This document shows positions 37,514-44,513 of a DNA stretch of 64,000 nucleotides, piece by piece. Numbering within the stretch: the first letter of the stretch is position 1; each line of letters begins with the position of its first letter. A program made the translations under genes and the position numbers. The stretch lies in assembly GCF_900089605.1 (NCBI RefSeq), contig NZ_LT594324.1, positions 6,262,001 to 6,326,000 on the forward strand. Direction: 5' to 3'. Origin of the DNA: Micromonospora narathiwatensis (lineage in GTDB: Bacteria; Actinomycetota; Actinomycetes; Mycobacteriales; Micromonosporaceae). The notes under the pieces are model-generated. The model was not told the origin of the DNA and made no database searches. It worked only from the letters and a program-made list of their open reading frames with translations.

Positions 37514-37627
37514 TTGAATGGGGTTGTTCGCTCGGAACGCAACAAATTGTGACCGGACGGACAAGCACGCCTTTCGCGTGGGGGGTTGCAGCGGCGATGA
37601 CGCCGGTGCGCGACAAGGAGGCATTTG

Positions 37628-37888
37628 ATGGACGGCCAGCTCGAGGTGGCCGACCTGCTCGGAAACGCGCCGGAGTGGCAGGAGCGGGCGCTCTGCTCGC
37701 AGACCGACCCGGAGGCGTTCTTTCCCGAGAAGGGCGGCTCGACCCGCGAGGCGAAGCGGATCTGCTCGCGGTGTGAGGTCAAGACGGAGTGCCTGGAGTA
37801 CGCCCTCGGGCACGACGAGCGGTTCGGAATCTGGGGCGGGCTCTCCGAGCGGGAGCGGCGGAAGCTGAAGCGGCGGGTCGCCGCCTGA
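37628..37888 (+). CDS. whiB2: WhiB-family iron-sulfur regulator (WhiB2/WhmD-like)
   Basis: 86 residues from ATG 37628 with AAGGAGG upstream. Four cysteines for the [4Fe-4S] cluster are present (C23, C46, C49, C55: ALCSQ, ICSRC, TECLEY), then the GIWGG turn (67-71) and a basic C-terminal end (RERRKLKRR) for DNA or sigma-factor interaction. The WQERALCSQTDPEAFFPEKG sequence and position beside the zincin-like and DUF3499 genes match WhiB2/WhmD (Rv3260c), which in mycobacteria and streptomycetes (WhiB) affects septation and cell division. A long leader and a palindromic operator suggest tight control. Confidence 0.92.
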   Translation: MDGQLEVADLLGNAPEWQERALCSQTDPEAFFPEKGGSTREAKRICSRCEVKTECLEYALGHDERFGIWGGLSERERRKLKRRVAA

Positions 37889-37897
37889 TGCGGGACC

Positions 37898-37943
37898 GGG
37901 CCGGGGCGGTGGGGGCCGCCCGGCTCGGCCCGACCGCCCGGCC
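37898..37943. terminator. imperfect GC hairpin between convergent whiB2 and zincin-like gene
   Basis: GGGCCGGGGCGGTGGGGGC pairs imperfectly with GGCCCGACCGCCCGGCC across ~10 bases in the 92-bp gap. No T-tract. Confidence 0.4.
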
Positions 37944-37980
37944 GGCGACGTGCGGCCGGAGGCGGCGGCGGGCGACCGGC

Positions 37981-38430
37981 TCAGGCCAGCTCGTCGGGAT
38001 CGACCCCGAGCAGGTTCGCCACCTGCTCGATGATCACGTCGTGTACGAGATCCGCGAGGTCCTCGCGGTCCATGGCACGGAACTCCAGCGGTCGCCGGTA
38101 GAGCACGATCCGCGGTGGCACCTCCTGCCGGCCCGGGCGCCCCGGCAGCAGCCGGGCGAGCGGCACCTCGCCGTCCTCCAGCACGTCCGAGTCGTAGACG
38201 TTCAGATCCGGCGGTACGTCCTCGACGGCGAACTCGACGCCCGCCAGCTCCTTGGCGAAGCGGCGCTCCAGCGTCTCGACCGTGTCCAGCACCAGGTCGT
38301 CGAAGACCTCGGCCTTGGTCCGGGCCAGCGGTACGGTGGCCGGCACCAGCCGCCCCCGCAGCCCCCGCCCGTGCCGGTCGCGGTGGGTGCGCCGGCCGGA
38401 GCCGGGGCGGCGGTGTTCCGGGCTCGTCAT
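37981..38430 (-). CDS. zincin-like metallopeptidase family protein lacking HExxH
   Basis: 149 residues from ATG 38430. Position between whiB2 and DUF3499 (as Rv3259) and the sequence FDDLVLDTVETLERRFAKEL, VEFAVEDVPPD, IVLYRRPLEFRA and LLGVDPDEL fit the small single-domain zincin family (PF06262 type). Where that family has HExxHxxG, this protein reads EQVANLLG within HDVIIEQVANLLGVD, so the two zinc histidines and the catalytic Glu pattern are absent. The N-terminal 27 residues are a basic Arg/His-rich extension. It is probably not an active protease of the canonical type; a scaffold or altered metal site is possible. Divergent from DUF3499. Confidence 0.75.
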   Translation of the reverse strand: MTSPEHRRPGSGRRTHRDRHGRGLRGRLVPATVPLARTKAEVFDDLVLDTVETLERRFAKELAGVEFAVEDVPPDLNVYDSDVLEDGEVPLARLLPGRPGRQEVPPRIVLYRRPLEFRAMDREDLADLVHDVIIEQVANLLGVDPDELA

Positions 38431-38572
38431 GAGGCACAGGGTAGCCCCCACAACCGGGTCGCCCGCCGTTGCGCCACTGGTACGGCGTGCCGGTGATCCG
38501 ATCGGACGAATTGTGATCACCATGACGGGCGTGTCGCAACGCGAAGCGGTGCGCCGGAGCCGGTAATGGAGA

Positions 38573-38578
38573 TACCCT
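38573..38578 (+). promoter_or_regulatory. -10-like TACCCT before the DUF3499 gene
   Basis: TACCCT ends 6 bases before the GTG start; leaderless arrangement. Confidence 0.4.
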
Positions 38579-38584
38579 GCCGCC

Positions 38585-38956
38585 GTGAGGTCACCACGGC
38601 GCTGCTCCCGTAACGGCTGCCCCCGGCAAGCGGTCGCCACATTGACTTATGTCTACAACGAGTCGACCGCCGTGGTGGGCCCGTTGGCGGCCTTCGCCGA
38701 GCCGCACACGTACGACCTCTGCGAGCCGCACGCCCGCAGCCTGACCGCGCCGCGGGGCTGGGACGTGGTCCGGCACGAGGGCGAGTTCGAGCCCCCGCCG
38801 CCCACCACCGACGATCTGGTCGCCCTGGCCGAGGCGGTCCGCGAGGCCGCCCGCCCGGCGCCTCCGCGCCCCCCGGAGGACGACCACGCCGCCCCTCAGC
38901 ACCCCCAGCAGACCGGCCGCCGGGGCCACCTCCGCGTCATCCCCCCCAACCACTGA
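38585..38956 (+). CDS. DUF3499 family protein
   Basis: 123 residues from GTG 38585. The conserved part is the first ~65 residues: two cysteines in RRCSRNGCPRQAVATLTYVY and two metal-ligand-like residues in YDLCEPHARSLTAPRGW, suggesting a small zinc-binding fold. The rest is acidic then Pro-rich and probably disordered. Function is unknown. It is the Rv3258c counterpart and ends the mycobacterial-like block; in mycobacteria a phosphomannomutase follows, here the amine-catabolism region begins. Confidence 0.88.
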   Translation: MRSPRRCSRNGCPRQAVATLTYVYNESTAVVGPLAAFAEPHTYDLCEPHARSLTAPRGWDVVRHEGEFEPPPPTTDDLVALAEAVREAARPAPPRPPEDDHAAPQHPQQTGRRGHLRVIPPNH

Positions 38957-38997
38957 CCCGCGCCACCCACCACCCTGCCCCGGGGCAGGGGTCAGTG
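38951..38997. terminator. shared hairpin spanning both convergent stop codons
   Basis: CACTGACCC (38951-38959) and GGGTCAGTG (38989-38997) are perfect inverted repeats that contain the two opposing TGA stops, with an inner palindrome CCCTGCCCCGGGGCAGGG (38973-38990). Confidence 0.65.
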
Positions 38998-40368
38998 GCC
39001 GAGGAAGCGGGAGAAGGCGGCGGCGCGGCGGGAGGGACGCCCGGTGCGGAGTTCGGCCTCGTCGGCGGAGAACATCACCCGCAGGCCGGCGTTGACCGCC
39101 AGCCAACGCAGCGGCTCGGGCTCCCACCTCGGGGAGCGGTGGTTGACCCAGGGCAGCGCGGTCAGGTCGCTCGCCGCGCCCCGGATCAGGTCGGCCAGCG
39201 TACGCCCGGCCAGGTTGCTGCTGCCGACGCCGTCGCCGACGTAGCCGCCGGCCCAGGCCAGCCCCGTCGTCCGGTCCAGCCCGACCGAGGCGGACCAGTC
39301 CCGGGCCACGCCGAGCGGCCCGCCCCAGGTGTGGCTCACCGGCACCTCCGGCCCGATCATCGGGAAGAGCTCACCGAGCACCCGACGCAGCGCGGCGAAC
39401 ACCCGGGGCTCCCGGTCGTAGTCGGGGCGGACCCGGGAGCCGAAGTGGTAGGGCGCGCCCCGGCCGCCGAAGGCGAGCCGGCCGTCGGCGGTGCGCTGGC
39501 CGTAGATGATGACGTGCCGGTAGTCGGAGAAGGTCTCCCGCTCGGCCAGCCCGATCTCCGCCCAGGTCGCCTCGGAAAGCGGCTCGGTGGCGACCATCAG
39601 CGAGTAGACCGGTGCGACGGTGCGTCGCTGCCCCGGCAGGGCGGGCGTGAAGCCCTCGGTCGCCCGGACCACCACCGGGGCGCGGACCACCCCGGCGGGG
39701 GTCTCCGCGGCACCGGAACGCACCGCCGTGACCGGGGTCCGCTCGAAGATCCGTACGCCCCGGCGTTCCACCGCCCGGGCCAGGCCGCGGACCAGCCTCG
39801 CGGGGTGCACCGCGGCGCAGTGCGGGGTGTACGTGCCCCCGCGTACCCCGTCGGCGTGGCAGCGGGCGGCGGCCTCGGCGGCGTCCAGCAGCACCAGGTC
39901 CTCGTCGGCCAGTCCGTACTCCCGGGCCTCGGCCACGGCGGCCCGGGCCCGGCCGAGCTGGACCTCGCTGCGGGCCAGCACCACCGTCCCGCCGGCCCGC
40001 CAGTCGCAGTCGATCCCCTCGTCGGCGACCACGCGTCCCACCTCGCGGACGGTCTCCTGCATGGCCCGCTGCATGTCCAACGCCCGGTCCCGGCCGTGCC
40101 GGCGGGACAGCGCGGGCAGTGAGGTGGGCAGCAGCGCCGAGCACCAGCCGCCGTTGCGGCCGGACGCGCCGTACCCGGCGATCTCCTTCTCCAGTACGAC
40201 GATCCGCAGCGACGGATCCGCGACCGCCAGGTAGTACGCCGTCCACAGGCCGGTGTAGCCGGCACCGACGATCACCACGTCCGCGTCGGCGTCGCCGGGC
40301 AGCCCGGGGCGCGGGGCAAGCGGCTCGTCCACGCTGGACAGCCAGTAAGACAGCTCCTGGTAGCGCAT
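38992..40368 (-). CDS. FAD-dependent amine oxidoreductase (DAO family, PuuB-like)
   Basis: 458 residues; ATG 40368 is best placed for the GGAG upstream, with ATG 40371 and GTG 40374 as alternatives. The FAD dinucleotide motif VVIVGAGYTGLWTAYYLA opens the DAO domain, with GASGRNGGWCSALLP typical of PuuB / glycine-oxidase-like enzymes. The C-terminal half has HTWGGPLGVARDWSAS and AGGYVGDGVGSSNLAGRTLADL. Members oxidise glycine, sarcosine or gamma-glutamylputrescine to an imine or aldehyde. The next gene is an aminotransferase and a polyamine importer lies 3 kb away, so an amine substrate is likely. Only ~25% alike by eye to the second DAO gene at 47471. Confidence 0.85.
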   Translation of the reverse strand: MRYQELSYWLSSVDEPLAPRPGLPGDADADVVIVGAGYTGLWTAYYLAVADPSLRIVVLEKEIAGYGASGRNGGWCSALLPTSLPALSRRHGRDRALDMQRAMQETVREVGRVVADEGIDCDWRAGGTVVLARSEVQLGRARAAVAEAREYGLADEDLVLLDAAEAAARCHADGVRGGTYTPHCAAVHPARLVRGLARAVERRGVRIFERTPVTAVRSGAAETPAGVVRAPVVVRATEGFTPALPGQRRTVAPVYSLMVATEPLSEATWAEIGLAERETFSDYRHVIIYGQRTADGRLAFGGRGAPYHFGSRVRPDYDREPRVFAALRRVLGELFPMIGPEVPVSHTWGGPLGVARDWSASVGLDRTTGLAWAGGYVGDGVGSSNLAGRTLADLIRGAASDLTALPWVNHRSPRWEPEPLRWLAVNAGLRVMFSADEAELRTGRPSRRAAAFSRFLGH

Positions 40369-40495
40369 CATCACTCCGGCGGGGGCAGGTCGTGACGCAG
40401 CCGCGGATCGGGCTGCGGGGTCGGGTCGGTGCCAATGGTGCGGGGCCGGTCCCCGCCGTCGCGAGTCCCGGCCCCGTCCGAAGGTGAGCCGCTGC

Positions 40496-41842
40496 TCAGA
40501 GCCGCGCCCACGCCTCGGTGAGCACGGCACGCAGGATCTGCTCGATCTCGTCGAACTGCTGCTGCTCGGCGATCAGCGGCGGGGCGAGCTGCACCACCGG
40601 GTCGCCCCGGTCGTCGGCGCGGCAGTAGAGCCCGGCCTGGAAGAGCGCGCTGGAGAGGAAGCCGCGCAGCAGCCGCTCCGACTCGGCCTCGTCGAAGGTC
40701 TCCCGGGTGGTCTTGTCCTTGACCAGCTCGATGCCGTAGAAGTAGCCGTCGCCCCGGACGTCGCCGACGATCGGCAGGTCGTTGAGCTTCTCCAGGGTGG
40801 ACCGGAACGCGCCCTCGTTGGCCCGGACGTGACCGACCAGGTCCTCGCGGGCGAAGACCTCCAGGTTGGCCAGGGCCACCGCGCAGGAGACCGGGTGGCC
40901 GCCGAAGGTCACCCCGTGGGCGAACATGCCGGTCTCGGTGAGGAACGGCTCCATCAGCCGGTCGCTGGCGATCATCGCGCCGAGCGGGGCGTACCCGGAG
41001 GTGATGCCCTTGGCGGTGGTGATGATGTCAGGCTGGTAGCCGTACCGGACGGCGCCGAAGTATTCGCCGAGCCGGCCCCACGAGCAGATCACCTCGTCGG
41101 AGACGAGCAGCACGTCGTACGCGTCGCAGATCTCCCGGACCCGCTCGAAGTAGCCGGGCGGCGGCGGGAAGCAGCCGCCCGAGTTCTGCACCGGCTCCAG
41201 GAAGACCGCGGCCACGGTGTCCGGCCCTTCCCGCTCGATGGCGCGGCCGATCTCCTCGGCGGCCCAGCGGCCGAACGCCTCCGGGGAGTCGCCGTGCTCG
41301 GGGGCGCGGTAGAAGTTGGTGTTCGGCACCTTGATGCCACCGGGCACCAGCGGCTCGAAGTCGCTCTTGATGCCGGGCAGGCCGGTGATCGACAGCGCGC
41401 CCATCGAGGTGCCGTGGTAGGCGATGTAGCGGCTGACCACCTTGTGCTTGTTCGGCTGGCCGGTGCGCTTGAAGTAGGCCCGGGCCAGCTTCCACGCCGC
41501 CTCGACGGCCTCCGAGCCGCCGGTGGTGAAGAAGACCCGGTTCAGGTCACCGGGGGTCAGCGAGGCGACCTTCTCGGCCAGTTCGACGGCCTTCGGGTGG
41601 GCGTACGACCACAGTGGGAAGTAGGCCAGCTCGCCGGCCTGCTTGGCGGCAGCCTCGGCGAGTTCGGTCCGGCCGTGGCCGGCGTTGACGACGAAGAGCC
41701 CGGCGAGTCCGTCCAGGTAGCGGCGTCCCTGCGAGTCCCAGACGTACGCGCCTTCGCCGCGCACGATCGTCGGTACCTCGCCGGCGGAGTAGCTGGCCAT
41801 CCGGGTGAAGTGCATCCAGAGGTGGTCGGTGGCGTTGGCCAT
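40496..41842 (-). CDS. class III aminotransferase (putrescine/omega-amino acid:pyruvate type)
   Basis: 448 residues from ATG 41842 (upstream in-frame ATG 41881 judged too early). PLP fold type I with TTGGSEAVEAAWKLAR, SRYIAYHGTSMGALSIT, DEVICSWGRLGEYFG and the Schiff-base lysine in TTAKGITSGYAPLGA. The sequence type (HLWMHFTRMASY at the start) is that of SpuC-like putrescine:pyruvate and beta-alanine:pyruvate aminotransferases. It would convert putrescine to 4-aminobutanal with pyruvate as acceptor. Two copies of GCAACGGATTC lie in its promoter region. It is followed 127 bp downstream by the FAD oxidoreductase on the same strand. Confidence 0.85.
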   Translation of the reverse strand: MANATDHLWMHFTRMASYSAGEVPTIVRGEGAYVWDSQGRRYLDGLAGLFVVNAGHGRTELAEAAAKQAGELAYFPLWSYAHPKAVELAEKVASLTPGDLNRVFFTTGGSEAVEAAWKLARAYFKRTGQPNKHKVVSRYIAYHGTSMGALSITGLPGIKSDFEPLVPGGIKVPNTNFYRAPEHGDSPEAFGRWAAEEIGRAIEREGPDTVAAVFLEPVQNSGGCFPPPPGYFERVREICDAYDVLLVSDEVICSWGRLGEYFGAVRYGYQPDIITTAKGITSGYAPLGAMIASDRLMEPFLTETGMFAHGVTFGGHPVSCAVALANLEVFAREDLVGHVRANEGAFRSTLEKLNDLPIVGDVRGDGYFYGIELVKDKTTRETFDEAESERLLRGFLSSALFQAGLYCRADDRGDPVVQLAPPLIAEQQQFDEIEQILRAVLTEAWARL

Positions 41843-41944
41843 GTCAGCCCCATCGGGTCTCGGGCCGGTCAGGGGTGACACCGGCCGCTCTGCCCACGGT
41901 TATCCCACAGTCAGTGTCGATAACGCAAGCATCAGCCGTCCGGC

Positions 41945-41986
41945 GCAACGGATTCAGCGAGTGATGTTTGCAACCGCAACGGATTC
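41945..41986. promoter_or_regulatory. paired GCAACGGATTC motifs upstream of the aminotransferase
   Basis: GCAACGGATTC occurs at 41945-41955 and 41976-41986, 31 bp apart (about three helical turns), 100-145 bp before the aminotransferase start. A near match lies before potD (43204-43214). Candidate sites for the Lrp/AsnC regulator encoded at 42607-43119; inference. Confidence 0.5.
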
Positions 41987-42153
41987 CGCAGAGTCATCGT
42001 CTGGGTGGCTCTAGGTGGTCCAGGCCCTTTGGAGCTGACTCGTTCGCGATATCGCTCGCACCATGGGTGCCCCGAGGCGGGCTGACGGGACAGGTCCAGG
42101 GCCTTCGGCCGATGCTCCGTGGCACACCGGACTGGCCGGGCCGTTCATGCTCG

Positions 42154-42209
42154 CCCGGCTGCCCGGCTGCCCGGCTGCCCGGCTGCCCGGCTGCCCGGCT
42201 GCCCGGCTG
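42154..42209 (+). repeat. seven tandem copies of the octamer CCCGGCTG
   Basis: Exact 8-bp units start at 42154, 42162, 42170, 42178, 42186, 42194 and 42202. They run straight into the regulator fragment. Because 8 is not a multiple of 3, a change of one unit shifts any reading frame across it. Confidence 0.95.
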
Positions 42210-42210
42210 C

Positions 42211-42366
42211 ACGGAGGTGGCGTACCTGGACAACCAGCTCCGCGGTGAGATCGTGAGCGACCCTCTGGACATTGCTAGCCTGAGGCGCAGGTGGGAGGGC
42301 GTCGCCGGTGAGGCGTTCCCCCGCCGCCGGTCGATCGAGCTGATCAGGGAAGTGGCGACCACATGG
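42211..42366 (+). pseudogene. C-terminal remnant of an XRE/DUF5753 regulator
   Basis: The frame reads TEVAYLDNQLRGEIVSDPLD then IASLRRRWEGVAGEAF and SIELIREVATTW, the characteristic end of DUF5753 in helix-turn-helix regulators (VAYLE..., D-x3-V..., S...LI-E-A). No helix-turn-helix or DUF5753 body is found upstream; instead the octamer repeat begins directly before it. In intact loci such a regulator overlaps the start of a DUF397 gene, which is exactly what follows here. The usual stop is missing and the frame runs on through DUF397. A truncated regulator is the simplest reading. Confidence 0.65.
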
Positions 42367-42551
42367 AGACCGACGCCCGCTGGCGTACCGCCACCCGCAG
42401 CAGCAACAACGGCGGCGACTGCGTCGAGGTGGCCGACAACCTGCCCGGCCGGGTGCTGGTGCGGGACAGCAAGGACCGCGACGGTGGCACCCTCGATTTC
42501 GCCCCGGCCGCCTGGCGCGCCTTCGTCGACCTGACCAAGCGCTCCGCCTGA
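42363..42551 (+). CDS. DUF397 domain protein
   Basis: 62 residues, full length for the family. SSNNGGDCVEVADNLPGRVL, VRDSKDRDGGTLDFAPAAW and FVDL are the DUF397 hallmarks. These small proteins are encoded next to XRE/DUF5753 regulators in Streptomyces and Micromonospora (WhiJ-like systems) and are thought to act with them, possibly as antitoxin-like or developmental partners. Here the regulator partner is only a fragment, so the gene may be orphaned and expressed from elsewhere, or not at all. Confidence 0.85.
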   Translation: METDARWRTATRSSNNGGDCVEVADNLPGRVLVRDSKDRDGGTLDFAPAAWRAFVDLTKRSA

Positions 42552-42567
42552 TCCGGTCGCCGCCGCC

Positions 42568-42592
42568 TGACCCGGCCGCGTCGGCCCGGTCA
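42568..42592. terminator. hairpin between DUF397 and the Lrp gene
   Basis: TGACCCGGCC-GCGTC-GGCCCGGTCA, a 10-bp stem with one mismatch, in the 55-bp gap between convergent genes. Confidence 0.5.
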
Positions 42593-42606
42593 GACCGCCG
42601 GTCCGG

Positions 42607-43119
42607 TCAGGCTGTGCCCCAGCTGTAGGTCTGCTTGCGCAGCTTGAGGTAGACGAACGCCTCGGTGGACACCACGCCGGGGACCGTACGCAGCCTCTGG
42701 AGGATCTCCAGCAGGTGCGCGTCGTTGCGGCAGACCACCTCGGCCAGCAGGTCGAACGAGCCGGCCGTGATCACCACGTAGTCGATCTCCTCGAATTCGG
42801 CGAGCCGGTCCGCCACGGACTCCAGGTCCCCGTCGGTACGCAGGCCGATCATGGCCTGGCGGGGGAAGCCGAGCTGGAGCGGATCGGTCACCGCGACGAT
42901 CTGCATGACCCCCGCGTCGAGCAGTCGCTGCACCCGCTGCCGGACCGCCGCCTCGGAGAGGCCGACCGCCTTGCCGATGGTCGCGTACGGGCGTCGGCCG
43001 TCCTCCTGGAGCTGCTCGATGATCTGCTTGGCAACATCATCGAGCAGTGCGTGACTGGCACCTTCACGCACGGTGACCCGGCGTGCCCCGTTGCCGCTCT
43101 CCAGTTGCCGGTTGACCAT
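42607..43119 (-). CDS. Lrp/AsnC family transcriptional regulator
   Basis: 170 residues from ATG 43119 (ATG 43122 also possible; GGGGAG lies just upstream). An N-terminal winged helix-turn-helix (DVAKQIIEQLQEDGRRPYAT; IGKAVGLSEAAVRQRVQRLL) is followed by an RAM/AsnC ligand-binding domain (GDLESVADRLAEFEEIDYVV; GSFDLLAEVVCRNDAHLLEI). Such proteins form octamers and sense amino acids or related amines. It is divergent from the polyamine importer (201 bp between starts), making it the likely local regulator. A shared DNA motif in three promoters of the region would be its natural target. Confidence 0.9.
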   Translation of the reverse strand: MVNRQLESGNGARRVTVREGASHALLDDVAKQIIEQLQEDGRRPYATIGKAVGLSEAAVRQRVQRLLDAGVMQIVAVTDPLQLGFPRQAMIGLRTDGDLESVADRLAEFEEIDYVVITAGSFDLLAEVVCRNDAHLLEILQRLRTVPGVVSTEAFVYLKLRKQTYSWGTA

Positions 43120-43197
43120 CATGCGCTCCCCATGTCCGAATTCCTCGCGCTGAGCGTAGTGCCCGCCGCAGTCTGGCGTATTTCGTGGTCCATTGCT

Positions 43198-43214
43198 ATT
43201 CCCGCAACGGAATC
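43198..43214. promoter_or_regulatory. GCAACGGAATC motif within an inverted repeat before potD
   Basis: ATTCC-CGCAAC-GGAAT (43198-43213) is an inverted repeat containing GCAACGGAATC (43204-43214), a one-base variant of the sites upstream of the aminotransferase. It lies 110 bp before potD and 79 bp before the divergent Lrp gene, suited to controlling both. Confidence 0.5.
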
Positions 43215-43323
43215 CCTTGTAAGGGAGGTCACCTCATGTCAGGATCAGTCGTCCATCGCCATTGACCCTCCCGTTGGCAGGCCCCCGTTCCCCCGCCGAC
43301 GTCGCCCCCTTAGGAGTCGTCAC

Positions 43324-44508
43324 ATGCGTAGTCCCCTCCGGCCCCTCACCCGGCGTGGTCTGCTCACCGGCACCCTTGGCTCGGCCGCGCTGCTCGCGAC
43401 GGCGGGCACCCTGGCCGGCTGCGGCACCAAGGGCGCTCAGCAGACCGAGGCTGGCTGTAAGAGCGAGGACCTCTCCGCGACGGAGAAGAAGCTGGCGTTC
43501 TCGAACTGGCCGCAATACATCGACGTCGACGAGAAGAACGCGGCCAAACGGCCCACCGTGGACGCGTTCGTCGCCAAGACCGGCATTCAGGTCACCTACA
43601 CCGAGGACGTCAACGACAACAACGAGTTCTTCGGCAAGGTGCAGAACCAGCTCGCCGGCTGCCAGCCGACCGGGCGCGACCTCATGGTCCTCACCGACTG
43701 GATGGCCAGCCGGATGATCCGGCTCGGCTGGATCCAGAAGCTGGACAAGTCGAAGCTGCCGAACGTCGAGGCCAACCTGCTGCCGTCGCTGCGCAACGTG
43801 TCCTTCGACCCGGACCGTCAGCTCTCCGTCCCGTGGCAGTCCGGCCTCTCCGCACTCGCGTACAACGCCAAGGTGACCAAGGAGATCCGCACGGTCGACG
43901 AGCTGCTCACCCGCCCGGACCTCAAGGGCAAGGTGACCGCGTTGTCCGAGATGCGGGACACCATGGGCCTGCTGCTCCAGTCCAACGGCCACGACCCGTC
44001 GAACTTCACCACCGCGCAGTTCGACGACGCGCTGGCCAAGCTGAAACGGGCCGTCGACTCCGGGCAGATCCGCAAGTTCACCGGCAACGACTACTCCCAG
44101 GACCTCAACAAGGGCGACATCGCCGCCTGCATCTGCTGGTCCGGCGACGTGATCCAGCTCGGCTTCGAGAACGAGAACATCAAGTTCGTGGCCCCGGACT
44201 CCGGCGTGATGCTCTGGTCGGACAACATGCTGGTCCCGAACAAGGCCACCCACAAGGCGAACGCCGAAGAGCTGATCAACTACTACTACGACCCGGTGGT
44301 GGCCGCGAAGCTCGCGGCGTACGTCAACTACATCTGCCCGGTCAAGGGCGCGCAGGCCGAGATGGAGAAGATCGACCCGGACCTGGCCAAGAATCCGCTG
44401 ATCTTCCCCGACGAGGCGATGCTGTCGAAGGCCAAGCCGTTCATGGCCCTGGACGAGAAGCAGGAGCGGGACTTCGAGGCCAAGTTCCAGAAGGTTATCG
44501 GGGCGTGA
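43324..44508 (+). CDS. potD: polyamine ABC transporter substrate-binding lipoprotein
   Basis: 394 residues from ATG 43324 with AGGAG upstream. The N-terminus combines a twin-arginine-like motif (LTRRGLLTG, R10-R11) with a lipobox (LAGC, Cys33), so it is probably exported folded by Tat and lipid-anchored. The mature part is a PotD/PotF fold: FSNWPQYIDVDE, VTYTEDVNDNNEFFGKV, ICWSGDVIQLG and DNMLVPNKATHKANAEELIN. Specificity is putrescine or spermidine by family; the exact ligand is unknown. First gene of potD-potA-potB-potC-oxidase-dehydrogenase-agmatinase, all within a few bases of each other. Confidence 0.92.
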   Translation: MRSPLRPLTRRGLLTGTLGSAALLATAGTLAGCGTKGAQQTEAGCKSEDLSATEKKLAFSNWPQYIDVDEKNAAKRPTVDAFVAKTGIQVTYTEDVNDNNEFFGKVQNQLAGCQPTGRDLMVLTDWMASRMIRLGWIQKLDKSKLPNVEANLLPSLRNVSFDPDRQLSVPWQSGLSALAYNAKVTKEIRTVDELLTRPDLKGKVTALSEMRDTMGLLLQSNGHDPSNFTTAQFDDALAKLKRAVDSGQIRKFTGNDYSQDLNKGDIAACICWSGDVIQLGFENENIKFVAPDSGVMLWSDNMLVPNKATHKANAEELINYYYDPVVAAKLAAYVNYICPVKGAQAEMEKIDPDLAKNPLIFPDEAMLSKAKPFMALDEKQERDFEAKFQKVIGA

Positions 44509-44513
44509 GAACG

